Source: Campylobacter concisus (GTDB taxonomy: Bacteria; Campylobacterota; Campylobacteria; Campylobacterales; Campylobacteraceae). Taken from it: 64,000 nucleotides of DNA. The translations under genes were made by a program, and so were the position numbers. Within the stretch, counting starts at the first letter, position 1; every line of letters begins with the position of its first letter. The notes under the pieces are model-generated. The model worked only from the letters and a program-made list of their open reading frames with translations. It was not told the origin of the DNA and ran no database searches. The stretch covers positions 310,001-374,000 of the forward strand of contig NZ_CP060705.1 in the NCBI RefSeq assembly GCF_003048835.2. Reading direction: 5' to 3'. Positions 41,434-49,835 of this stretch are shown here, piece by piece.

Positions 41434-42208
41434 AAATTCTCTCTTCGCCGCTATAAACGTTGATATTTTCGCCCCTTGCAAAGCCGCAAAGCGTGAGCTC
41501 AAATTTACGAGCGATCACCACGCCAAGGCTAGTCGGTGCTGTCCTTGAGATAAGCGCTGGGATGCCGTGCATAACGGCCTTTGCAACCATCTCTGAACTA
41601 AGCCTGCCACTCACCATCAAAAATGAATTTGCTAAGTTAGCTCCGTCTAAAACAGCCTTACCAACGGCTTTATCGATCGTATTGTGCTGAGCGATATCCT
41701 CGCCTATATAAAATTTATCTTCGCTCACAAAAAGCTTTGCCGTATGCACGCAGCCAGTCATCTCATAAAGCTCGCACTGCGTGTAAAACTCCTTCATTTG
41801 TGCAAGGATCATATCTTTGTTAAATTTAGCCCCGCTTTTTACGGCTCTTGCTGCCATCGCCTGTGGGTCGATATTTGCCGTTGAGCTTCTGCCACAGCCA
41901 CTTATTATGACCTTCTCTTCGTCAAACTGCTCTAGGCGTTTTTCATTCACTTTGGCGCTTACATAGACGCTTAGCTCGTCGGTTGAGAGCCTAACTTCAG
42001 CTATGTCTTCTGGCTTTGTGATGACATTTTCGCTGATCAAATAGCCCACAGCAAGCGCCTTTTGATCGGTAGGCGTTGCCATAACGGCACCAAATTTTTT
42101 GTCATTTATGTAAATTTCAAGCTTGATCTCACGCACCAAAATATCATCAACCTGCGCTTTTTGCTCGCCTTTATATTTGATGATCTGCGTTTTATAAATC
42201 GGTTCCAT
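41426..42208 (-). CDS. fdhD: Formate dehydrogenase accessory sulfurtransferase FdhD
   Basis: 260 aa from ATG 42208, which has an ideal AAGGAGCAAG ribosome-binding site; an upstream GTG at 42229 does not. FdhD transfers sulfur to bis-MGD in formate dehydrogenases. The conserved segments LAVGYLISENVI, CGRSSTANIDP (with the sulfur-relay Cys), MTGCVHTAKLF, EDIAQHNTIDKAVG and SGRLSSEMVAKA are present. First gene of a minus-strand operon. An ATATGC-N7-GCATAT inverted repeat lies about 140 bp upstream. Confidence 0.95.
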   Translation of the reverse strand: MEPIYKTQIIKYKGEQKAQVDDILVREIKLEIYINDKKFGAVMATPTDQKALAVGYLISENVITKPEDIAEVRLSTDELSVYVSAKVNEKRLEQFDEEKVIISGCGRSSTANIDPQAMAARAVKSGAKFNKDMILAQMKEFYTQCELYEMTGCVHTAKLFVSEDKFYIGEDIAQHNTIDKAVGKAVLDGANLANSFLMVSGRLSSEMVAKAVMHGIPALISRTAPTSLGVVIARKFELTLCGFARGENINVYSGEERIYE

Positions 42209-42346
42209 CTTGCTCCTTGAAGTTTTCACAAATGATAGCCCAAAAAGCTAAATTTAATTTTGGATTGTAGTAAAAACTTGCTTAAACAAAGCAAAAAGCT
42301 TAAACGCATTTTGATACGAAATAAACGTTATTGTGATTAAAATTTG

Positions 42347-42365
42347 ATATGCAAGATAGGCATAT
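42347..42365. promoter_or_regulatory. Inverted-repeat operator candidate upstream of fdhD
   Basis: ATATGC (42347-42352), 7-nt spacer, GCATAT (42360-42365). The same perfect motif with the same spacer occurs upstream of the torD-fdhAB operon and of fdhF. A possible fdhD -10 (TACAAT, minus strand 42269-42264) lies about 78 bp downstream. Confidence 0.6.
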
Positions 42366-42400
42366 TTCTTAAAGTATAAAATTAGAGAAAATAACAAATT

Positions 42401-42425
42401 TTATAGGTGCAAAAAGCACCTATAA
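42401..42425 (-). terminator. Hairpin at the end of the fdhAB operon
   Basis: Arms TTATAGGTGC (42401-42410) and GCACCTATAA (42416-42425) around AAAAA, just past the fdhB stop. A perfect 10-bp stem; the following T-run is short, so it may also protect the mRNA end. Confidence 0.6.
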
Positions 42426-42427
42426 AT

Positions 42428-43069
42428 TTACGCTTTTAGTTTTAGTCTGTCGCCAGCGTAGTAAGCGATCTTCCAAACAGTAGTTTGTTTTAGGTCTTTT
42501 TCGCCATAACCTCTTGCAGCAACTCTGTCATTGTAGATTTTTTCGATCATATCTGACTCGCCAACTAATAAAGCCTTTGTAGAGCACATCGCAGCACAAA
42601 CTGGCACTTTGCCTTCAGAAATTCTATCTTGTCCATATACTTCGCGCTCTTCTTCGCTATTAGTTGGTAGCGGACCGCCTGCGCACATGGTGCATTTATC
42701 CATTACGCCTCTTGCGCCAAAAGCACCATCCTTAGGGAATTGCGGTGCGCCAAATGGGCAAGCATACAAGCAGTATCCACAGCCTATGCAGATATCTTTA
42801 TCGTGAAGCACGATGCCATCAGCTCTGATGTAGAAACAATCAACTGGGCAAACAAGCGAACAAGGTGCATCTTCGCAGTGCATACATGCGATTGATGTTG
42901 AAATTTCTTTACCAGGCATACCTTCATTTAGTGTGACGACGCGGCGTCTTCTAACACCGATAGGCAACTCATGAGCTTCATCGCACGCTACCGCGCAACC
43001 GTTGCAATCAATGCATCTATCTGTGTCGCAGTAAAATTTAAGTCTATTGTTATCGTTAAATGCGCTCAT
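42428..43069 (-). CDS. fdhB: Formate dehydrogenase iron-sulfur subunit
   Basis: 213-aa four-cluster ferredoxin protein. Cys groups: CIDCNGCAVACDE, CMHCEDAPCSLVCPVDC, CIGCGYCLYACPFG and CTMC with CAAMC. It carries electrons from FdhA. Unlike E. coli FdnH there is no C-terminal transmembrane helix. It lies 1 bp from fdhA and is the last gene of the operon; no cytochrome b subunit (fdhC) follows. Confidence 0.95.
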   Translation of the reverse strand: MSAFNDNNRLKFYCDTDRCIDCNGCAVACDEAHELPIGVRRRRVVTLNEGMPGKEISTSIACMHCEDAPCSLVCPVDCFYIRADGIVLHDKDICIGCGYCLYACPFGAPQFPKDGAFGARGVMDKCTMCAGGPLPTNSEEEREVYGQDRISEGKVPVCAAMCSTKALLVGESDMIEKIYNDRVAARGYGEKDLKQTTVWKIAYYAGDRLKLKA

Positions 43070-43070
43070 A

Positions 43071-45896
43071 TTATGCCCTTTCTATGCGGCAAAGACCGCC
43101 TTTTGTTTCTGGAATTTGAGTGACTATGTCATATCCGTAGTTTGTTACGGTATTTGCGCTCTCACCAACTGCAAAAGGTCTTGTTCCCTCAGGGAAATTT
43201 CCAGTCATATCAACACCTTGCATATATCCAGCCCAGTGGAATGGCAAGAATATCATATTAGGCTTAACTGATGGCACGATCCTTGCGCGAACCTTGATCT
43301 TAGTGCCCTCAGGTGAATGAACCCAAACAAAATCCCAATTTTTAATGCCATGTTTGGCAGCTAGCTCTGGGTGGATGTCGGCAAACATCTCAGGTGTAAT
43401 GCGCGATAGATACTTGCTAGCACGCGTCTCCATACCAGCACCACTGAAATTTACGAGACGAGCTGTAATGAGGTTGATAGGGAATTCTTTTGAGAAGTCC
43501 TTACTTTGCTGCAAGCTCTTATACTTCGTATAAACGCGGTAGTGATTTGGTTTATCCTCAAAACTTGGATATTTTTGCGCAAGATCCTGACGCTGTGAGT
43601 GGATCGGCTCTCTGTGTTGAGGGATCTGATCAACAAATGTCCAAACTATCGCTCTAGCACGTGCATTGCCATATGGAGCGATGTTTTTCTCCAAGCATTT
43701 TGTTGCTATGATATTACTATCATCAGTTGACCAGCTAGCTCCGATCCTTGCTTTTTCATCATCAGTTAGTGTGATGCCTAAAATTTTCTCGATATTGTCT
43801 TTTTTGATCTCAGGATATCCGCCATTTATAGATGAACCAACTGGCGCTGAGCCTTCAGCTGCTAGCTGGCTAACACCGTTGTGCTCTAAACCAAAGCGGT
43901 TTCTAAAGCCCATTCCGCCTTCGCGAACTGATTTATGTGTATCATAAAGTATTGGGCTACCTGGGTGATTTTCTGTCCAGCATGGCCATGGAAGTCCGTA
44001 GTATTCGCCTTCAACAGGAGTGCCAGGCTTGCCAAGAGATGTTACTTCATCGAATTTATCCCAGTTCTCTTGGTGGCGTTTTAAGCGCTCAGGTGTCCAG
44101 CCAGTCATACCGATAGTTTTTATAATATTTGCTATCTCGTGAGTAGCAGCTTCTGGCCACTCTATCTTGCCGTCAGCATCCCTTATAGTGCGAGTTAGCT
44201 CGTCATAGAAGCCTATACGTTTAGCTAGTTCAAATAACAATTCATGATCAGGTATGCTCTCATAAAGTGGTTTGCATACTTGGCTTCTCCATTGACCACT
44301 TCTGTTTGTAGCTACGACTGTGCCGCTAGTTTCATACTGAGTTGAAGCAGGGATGATATATACATTATCTTTTTTATTTGTTATAACGGCAGCGTCATTT
44401 ACAAACGGATCTACACAAACAAGTAACTCAAGTGCATCAAGACCTTCTTGAACCTTTACTTGTTGTGCAGTAGATGTTATGCCGTTACCTATAACTACAA
44501 GAGCTTTTAGGCTATCTCCTGCATTATCGATCGCATCATTACCATCTTTACCATTTAGCGTACCAGCCCACCAGCGTGCAAGTGAAAATCCTGGCTTAAA
44601 CATCCACTCAGGCTTGATAAAATTCTTTTGCAACCACTCGAAATCAACCTTCCACATTTTTGCAAAATATTTCCAGCTTCCTTCGTTTTTAGCGTAGTAT
44701 CCAGGCAAGCTATCAGGTGCGTTTGCCATATCAGTTGCACCTTGAACGTTATCGTGGCCTCTTAGGATGTTACATCCGCCGCCACTTACGCCCATGTTGC
44801 CAAGCACTAGTTGCAAGATCGGAGCTATACGAGTGTTTGAGCTACCTATTGTGTGCTGAGTTAGACCCATCGCCCAAACGACTGAGCCAGGGCGGTTTTT
44901 GGCATAGACTTCTGTGATCTCTTTAAGAGTTGCAGCTGGGACTCCAGTCACATCTTCAACGACTTCAGGTGTCCATTTTGCAGCCTCTTTACGGATCTCA
45001 TCGATGCCGTATGTGCGCTCATCTATAAATTTCTTATCTTCCCAGCCATTTTCAAAGATGAGATTCATCATGCCATACATGAATGGTATGTCTGTGCCTG
45101 GGCGAATTTGTGCGAAATAATCAGCCTTTGCAGCCGTTCTTGTATATCTTGGATCGACAACGATCAGCTTTGCGCCATTATTTTCTTTTGCTTTTAAAAA
45201 GTGTCTAAAACCAACTGGGTGATTTACCGCTGGGTTTGCGCCGATTATAAAAATAGACTTCGCGTTTTGGATATCTCCAAGGTGATTTGTCATAGCTCCA
45301 TAACCCCAAGTATTCGCCACACCGGCGACTGTAGAGCTGTGTCAAAGACGCGCTTGGTGATCTAGGTTGTTCGTCCCAAACATCGCAACGAATTTGCTTA
45401 TATAATAGCATTGCTCGTTGCTATCTTTTGCTGAACCCAAAAACATAACCTGCTCTGGATTTTTCTCGCGGTAAGCTTTTAGTTTTGCACCGATCTCGTC
45501 AAGTGCTTGCGTCATAGAGATGCGTTGCCACTTACCACCAACTTTTTTCATTGGATATTTTACACGGCAGTGTGAGCGCACCATATCGATAACGTCTGCT
45601 CCTTTACAGCAGTGACCACCAGCACTTACTGGGTGATCTTGTGCTACTTCTTGACGCACCCAAACACCGTTTTCTACTTCTGCTAGCACTCCGCATCCTA
45701 CAGAGCAAACTGTGCAGACAGTTTTTACTATTTTTGAGTCTGGAAATGGGTTTGCCATCTCTTGAGCTGTTGCTTCTCTTGTGACATTGCTTGCTGCAAA
45801 GCCGGCCGCTCCACTAGCGCCCGCTAATGCAGCCATTTTTAAAAACGATCTACGGCCGATGTTGTTTGGCGTAGCGTTTAATATAGCTTCAGACAT
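43071..45896 (-). CDS. fdhA: Formate dehydrogenase catalytic subunit, selenoprotein, Tat-exported
   Basis: One gene of 942 codons interrupted by an in-frame TGA (45344-45342), codon 185, read as selenocysteine. The flanking residues NLDHQARL-Sec-HSSTVAGVANTWG match the Sec site of bis-MGD formate dehydrogenases, and a SECIS hairpin follows. Two further in-frame codons upstream form an alternative ATG at 45902, but 45896 has better ribosome-binding-site spacing. The N-terminus has a Tat signal (RRSFLK) and a [4Fe-4S] motif (CTVCSVGCG). The mature enzyme should oxidise formate in the periplasm with FdhB. Confidence 0.95.
45314..45344 (-). promoter_or_regulatory. UGA codon and SECIS element of fdhA
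   Basis: Thirteen bases after the TGA, the minus strand has stem TCGCC (45328-45324), loop GGTGT (45323-45319) and stem GGCGA (45318-45314). The apical GGU in a loop at this distance is what SelB requires in bacterial SECIS elements. Confidence 0.85.
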
Positions 45897-45926
45897 TTTC
45901 ATCCTTTCTTAAATTTCTATCAAATT

Positions 45927-46100
45927 TTATTTTGCTTGTTTATAGTAAAGTTCCCAGTTTTTGCTTCTTTTGTAAAGCACTTCGGTTTTTTTACTCTTTC
46001 CTGATTTTAAATTTTCATCAGCATTTGCTGCTACAGCACCGCTTGCTGCTACAGCACCAACTAGACCGACTTTTTTTAGAAATTCGCGTCTATTTTGCAT
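45927..46100 (-). CDS. Small Tat-signal protein of the formate dehydrogenase operon
   Basis: 57-aa product starting MQNRREFLKK, a twin-arginine motif followed by a hydrophobic Ala/Gly/Val stretch (about residues 12-27). The mature part is only about 28 residues, basic and aromatic (NWELYYKQAK end). It lies between torD (11-bp overlap) and fdhA (30-bp gap). Similar tiny Tat proteins occur in FDH operons of Campylobacterota. It may be a structural or anchoring component; the function is unproven. Confidence 0.8.
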   Translation of the reverse strand: MQNRREFLKKVGLVGAVAASGAVAANADENLKSGKSKKTEVLYKRSKNWELYYKQAK

Positions 46101-46785
46101 ATGTACCCTCCGTTCTTAGTTTTCTTATCCTGTTTTTTTCTCTTCTTATGCTTTCAGATCTTGAAAGACCATCGCTCTTTTTGTGGTCTATCTTGACTGG
46201 TTTTGGTGAGTTTAGTGCCACGCGCTCAAACGCGATAAATTCGTTTAGCAAAACGGCTACATCCTTGTAAATTTCACTATTTTTATGCTCATATAAATTC
46301 TCTATAAACTCATCAATGTTTGGATTTATAATATTTTTAAAAAGCTCCTCTTCGCACTCGTCAAATTTACCGATAAACTCGTTCATAAGCGTAAAGACAA
46401 AGCCCACGTTATCTTCATTCTCTTTAAATTTACTCTCATCTCTTCTGATGTTTGTCTTAGCTAAAATTTTACGCACATTAGCGCAAGCATGACCCACTTC
46501 ATATCCCTCATCGTAAAAAGAGAGCGAGTTTCGAAGCGGACTTGGCGGAGTGTGAAAAATGTCATCAAATTCTGTGATCAAATTCTCTGGATTTTTTTCA
46601 TTAAATTTACTTTTTATATTAGTAGCAGCTCGCGATACTTCATCGTTTAGGCTATATTCTTTGATAAGATCAAGCATTTTACTAAGGCCATCAAATCTCT
46701 TTTCATCTTCACTAAATACGAAGAATTTAGAGAAAGTAGCGTAGTAAAGTTTTCTGCCAGCTGCAAATTCCTCTTTTGTGCTCAC
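46090..46785 (-). CDS. TorD-family chaperone for formate dehydrogenase
   Basis: 231 aa from the GTG at 46785, which has AAGGA seven bases upstream; an upstream GTG at 46815 lacks a site. All-helical TorD/DmsD-type protein (AAGRKLYYATFSKFF, FYDEGYEVGHACANVRK, the HTPPSPLRNSLSFYDEGYE region), with an acidic-to-basic C-terminal tail. Such chaperones bind Tat signal peptides and help cofactor insertion; here the clients are probably FdhA and the 57-aa Tat protein. First gene of the operon. Confidence 0.88.
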   Translation of the reverse strand: MSTKEEFAAGRKLYYATFSKFFVFSEDEKRFDGLSKMLDLIKEYSLNDEVSRAATNIKSKFNEKNPENLITEFDDIFHTPPSPLRNSLSFYDEGYEVGHACANVRKILAKTNIRRDESKFKENEDNVGFVFTLMNEFIGKFDECEEELFKNIINPNIDEFIENLYEHKNSEIYKDVAVLLNEFIAFERVALNSPKPVKIDHKKSDGLSRSESIRREKNRIRKLRTEGTYAK

Positions 46786-46819
46786 CTTTTTCCTTAAATA
46801 GTTTTTTAACGACACTGAA

Positions 46820-46825
46820 ACTATA
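46820..46825 (-). promoter_or_regulatory. Possible -10 of the torD-fdhAB operon
   Basis: TATAGT on the minus strand, preceded by TTG, 35 bp upstream of the chosen torD start. It lies 65 bp downstream of the inverted repeat at 46890-46908. Confidence 0.4.
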
Positions 46826-46889
46826 CAATTAATTGCCTTATTAATGTGGCTTAAAATAAAATAAATTAGAAAAGTTAAAAAAAGCTTAA

Positions 46890-46908
46890 ATATGCCTTGA
46901 TTGCATAT
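46890..46908. promoter_or_regulatory. Inverted-repeat operator candidate upstream of torD-fdhAB
   Basis: ATATGC (46890-46895), 7-nt spacer, GCATAT (46903-46908). Arms extend to 10 bp each (TTAAATATGC / GCATATTTAA, 46886-46912). Same motif and spacing as upstream of fdhD and fdhF. Confidence 0.6.
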
Positions 46909-47030
46909 TTAAAAAGACCATTTTTTGGGAGTTATATAAGATATGATTTTTTAGCATGATTATTAAAATTTAGCTCTTTTTTGATATCCATTTTTATTTT
47001 TGGGCTAAATTTAAAAAGTGGGAGTAAATT

Positions 47031-47984
47031 TTACTCTAAAGCTAGCATCGAGCCATCTTCAAATTTTAAAAATACTCGCTCGCCGATCTTTGTAATTTCA
47101 TCATCGTGGCTAAAAATTTTGATCAAAAAGTCACCAACTTTGACCTTCAAAAGCTTTTCATTGCCCATGTAGAGCGAGGCCGAGTGCAAAATCCCTGAAA
47201 TTTGACCCTCACCACCTGTTTTAGAAATTTTTATCTTACTTGGGTTGATCGTGATCTTGCTTTTACCTTTAAAATTTGAAGGTAAATTTAGCTTCGAATC
47301 ATCGCCAAAGCTTAGCACGCCACCTTCTATCTCAAAGATATTTTTGTATTCAAATTCGCAGACTCTGCCCTTGTGTAAGAAAACGCACTCGTTTGCTAGC
47401 ATACTAAGCCACTTCTCGTCGTGACTTGCGATGACAAAGCCGCAGCCATATTTCTCGTGCATCAAATTTATAGCCTTGCTAAAGAGCTTTGAAGTGCCAA
47501 TATCAACGCTATTTGTCGGCTCATCAAGCAGATAAAATGGCGCTCTTAAAGAAAGTGCAAGTGCAAATGCGATGCGCTGCGTCTGCCCTGAGCTTAGCTC
47601 AAAGTGGCGCTTGTTTAAAAACTTCTCATCAAGTCCTACAAGTGCCAGAGCTTCGCTAGTTCGCTCCTCAAATTCGCTTAGTAAATTTCTACTTTTTAAG
47701 ATGGCTTTGAAATTTTCTCTCACACTTCTTTTTAAAAGGGCAGGCTCAGGCAATAAAACTGAAATTTTACGCAGCATTTCAAGGCTTGGCTTGCTCTCTC
47801 CCCAGAGTGAAATTTCGCCGCTATTTGGGCTTTGCAGGCATGAGAGCACTCTTATTAGCGTGCTTTTGCCGCTGCCGTTGCTGCCCATTAGGGCGGTTAT
47901 CTTTTTAGTATTTATATCAAGGCTTGGGATATTTAGGATCTCGCTTTTGCCGTAGTTTAGGTGTAAATTTCTTATCTTTATCAA
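47031..47984 (-). CDS. tupC: Tungstate ABC transporter ATP-binding protein
   Basis: 317-aa ABC ATPase. Walker A MGSNGSGKSTL, signature LSSGQTQRIAFAL, Walker B FYLLDEPTNSVD and the H-loop ASHDEKW. The C-terminal about 100 residues form a TOBE-like domain that may sense oxyanion. It follows tupB by 9 bp. Tungstate specificity comes from TupA context and the adjoining tungsten/molybdenum enzymes. Confidence 0.9.
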   Translation of the reverse strand: MIKIRNLHLNYGKSEILNIPSLDINTKKITALMGSNGSGKSTLIRVLSCLQSPNSGEISLWGESKPSLEMLRKISVLLPEPALLKRSVRENFKAILKSRNLLSEFEERTSEALALVGLDEKFLNKRHFELSSGQTQRIAFALALSLRAPFYLLDEPTNSVDIGTSKLFSKAINLMHEKYGCGFVIASHDEKWLSMLANECVFLHKGRVCEFEYKNIFEIEGGVLSFGDDSKLNLPSNFKGKSKITINPSKIKISKTGGEGQISGILHSASLYMGNEKLLKVKVGDFLIKIFSHDDEITKIGERVFLKFEDGSMLALE

Positions 47985-47993
47985 AATTTGCTC

Positions 47994-48686
47994 CTATTTG
48001 TCGAGTTTTCTTAGCGCAAAGATCGCTAAATTTACTAAAAATGCGATAAATATCAAAACCATCGCGAGCGCTATACCCATGGCAAATTCGCCCTTGTTTG
48101 TTTCTAGCGAAACGGCTGTGGTGATCGTTCTGGTAAAGTACTTGATGTTGCCGCCTATCATCATCGCAACGCCCACTTCAGCCACGATCCTGCCGTAGGC
48201 TGTGGCGATGACTACCATGAGAGCGTAGCGTAGCTCATAAAGCACGCAAAAAACTAGCTTTGCTGGCGCGAGGCGTAAATTTAGGATAGTTAGATAGTGC
48301 TTTTTCTCCATATTTTCAACCACACTTGCAGTAAGCGAGATGATGATAGGAAGGGCTAGCACAAACTGGCCTAACATGACCGCTTTTAGCGTAAATAGTA
48401 AATTTAGGCTGCCAAGCGGGCCGTTTCTCGTGATAAAAGCGTATAAAATAAGACCAATGGCAACCGTTGGCATGGCTAGAGCTGTGTCACTTAGAAGGCG
48501 TAAAATTTTGCGACCTTTAAAGTCATAAAAGCCAAGCGAAAAACCAAGCGGAAAGCCCATAATAACAGCAAAAAGTATCGACACGCTTGATGTGTAAAGG
48601 GTAGCCTTGATGGCTGAATATGTTTCAAGATTGCCGTTTAAAAGTAGATTAAAGGCTTCTGTAAAGCCATTAAGTAAAAAATCCAA
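47994..48686 (-). CDS. tupB: Tungstate ABC transporter permease
   Basis: 230-aa inner-membrane permease with about five to six hydrophobic helices and the EAA-like loop (MEKKHYLTILNLRLAPAKLVF). It resembles TupB/WtpB permeases. The start is 72 bp from the divergent tupA start; tupC follows 9 bp downstream. Confidence 0.88.
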   Translation of the reverse strand: MDFLLNGFTEAFNLLLNGNLETYSAIKATLYTSSVSILFAVIMGFPLGFSLGFYDFKGRKILRLLSDTALAMPTVAIGLILYAFITRNGPLGSLNLLFTLKAVMLGQFVLALPIIISLTASVVENMEKKHYLTILNLRLAPAKLVFCVLYELRYALMVVIATAYGRIVAEVGVAMMIGGNIKYFTRTITTAVSLETNKGEFAMGIALAMVLIFIAFLVNLAIFALRKLDK

Positions 48687-48727
48687 ATATTATTCCTAAT
48701 TTTTTTATTCATATTATTTTAATATGC

Positions 48728-48733
48728 TATAAT
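48728..48733 (+). promoter_or_regulatory. tupA promoter -10
   Basis: TATAAT with an upstream TG (TGCTATAAT), 26 bp before the tupA ATG. It overlaps a degenerate ATATGC-N7-CCACAT half-site pair (48722-48740) and is preceded by a perfect CATATTA-TTT-TAATATG inverted repeat (48710-48726). Confidence 0.7.
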
Positions 48734-48758
48734 ACCACATTTTCTAAAAAGGAGAAAA

Positions 48759-49577
48759 ATGAAAAAGATTATTTTAGGCTCACTAGCAGCCGCAGTTTTG
48801 GCGTTTGGTGCTGACAATGAACTAATCATGGCGACTACAACAAGTACAGATAACACTGGCTTGCTTGACGCGATCTACCCAGTTTATAAGGCAAAAACAG
48901 GTGTTGATATAAAATGGACAGCTGTTGGTACAGGTGCAGCTTTAAAGCTTGGCGAAGACTGCAACGCTGACGTACTTTTCGTTCACTCACCAAAAGTTGA
49001 GAAAGAATTTGTAGAAAAAGGCTTTGGCTTAAAAAGAAATGCCGTAATGTACAATGATTTCGTTGTTATCGCTGATAAATCAATCGCTGATAAATTTAAA
49101 GGTAAAGATATCAAACAAAGCTTTGAGCTTATCAAAAAAGATGGTATCAAATTCTTCTCACGTGGCGACAAATCAGGCACAGACAATAAAGAAAAAGGCA
49201 TCTGGAAAAAGATCGCTGGCGAAGTCCCTGAAAAAGATAGCTGGTATATGCAAACAGGTCAAGGCATGCTAGCTACGATAAATGCTGCTGCTGAGCAAAA
49301 AGGCGTTACATTTACTGACCGCGGTACTTACATTAAATATGAAGCAAACCAAAAAGGTCATCCTGAGATGGTCATCATCAATGAGGGCGACAACGACCTT
49401 AAAAACTTCTACTCTCTAATCGCAGTAAATCCAAAACACTGCCCTAAAACTGACATCGAAAATGCAGAGAAATTTATAAAATGGGCGACAAGCGAAGAGG
49501 GTCAGAAATTTATAGGCGACTTCAAACTTCTTGACAAGCCACTTTTCACTCCAGACGCAAACACACGCAAGAACTAA
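48759..49577 (+). CDS. tupA: Tungstate-binding periplasmic protein
   Basis: 272 aa with a signal peptide (about residues 1-17). The TTTSTDNTGLLD motif, VGTGAALKLGEDCNADVLFVHSP and SRGDKSGTDNKE are the oxyanion-binding features of TupA/WtpA proteins. It delivers tungstate to TupBC. Divergent from tupBC. Tungstate would serve the two bis-MGD formate dehydrogenases encoded on either side. Confidence 0.94.
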   Translation: MKKIILGSLAAAVLAFGADNELIMATTTSTDNTGLLDAIYPVYKAKTGVDIKWTAVGTGAALKLGEDCNADVLFVHSPKVEKEFVEKGFGLKRNAVMYNDFVVIADKSIADKFKGKDIKQSFELIKKDGIKFFSRGDKSGTDNKEKGIWKKIAGEVPEKDSWYMQTGQGMLATINAAAEQKGVTFTDRGTYIKYEANQKGHPEMVIINEGDNDLKNFYSLIAVNPKHCPKTDIENAEKFIKWATSEEGQKFIGDFKLLDKPLFTPDANTRKN

Positions 49578-49583
49578 TTCAAA

Positions 49584-49607
49584 GGGCGAGCAATCGCCCA
49601 TTTTTTA
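49584..49607 (+). terminator. tupA terminator
   Basis: Stem GGGCGA (49584-49589) / TCGCCC (49594-49599), GCAA loop, then ATTTTTTAT. It begins 7 bp after the tupA stop. Confidence 0.85.
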
Positions 49608-49713
49608 TAAATTTTCATAATCTTTAAATTTATTTTTAATCACTTAAGCTAAAAACCAAATTTAAAATAAGACAAAAAATGGTAAAAAGCTCCGTAAATT
49701 CAGCGTCAAAGTA

Positions 49714-49732
49714 ATATGCAAATTTTGCATAT
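49714..49732. promoter_or_regulatory. Inverted-repeat operator candidate upstream of fdhF
   Basis: ATATGC (49714-49719), 7-nt spacer, GCATAT (49727-49732), with arms extending to 11 bp each (49709-49737). It lies 61 bp upstream of a TATAAT -10 (49793-49798), close to the 65-bp spacing seen for torD. Confidence 0.65.
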
Positions 49733-49792
49733 TACTTAAATTTTTTTTAAATAAAATAATTAATTTTAAAACTACTTTTATTTTATAAGGTA

Positions 49793-49798
49793 TATAAT
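49793..49798 (+). promoter_or_regulatory. fdhF promoter -10
   Basis: TATAAT, 38 bp upstream of the fdhF ATG in a T-rich region. Confidence 0.6.
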
Positions 49799-49835
49799 AA
49801 CCGAACTATTAGAAATATTACTTGAAAGGAAATCT

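Noticed and set aside
45320-45344. fdhA as two genes or a frameshifted pseudogene
   Set aside because: Both halves are in one frame, separated only by TGA at the known selenocysteine position and followed by a SECIS hairpin.
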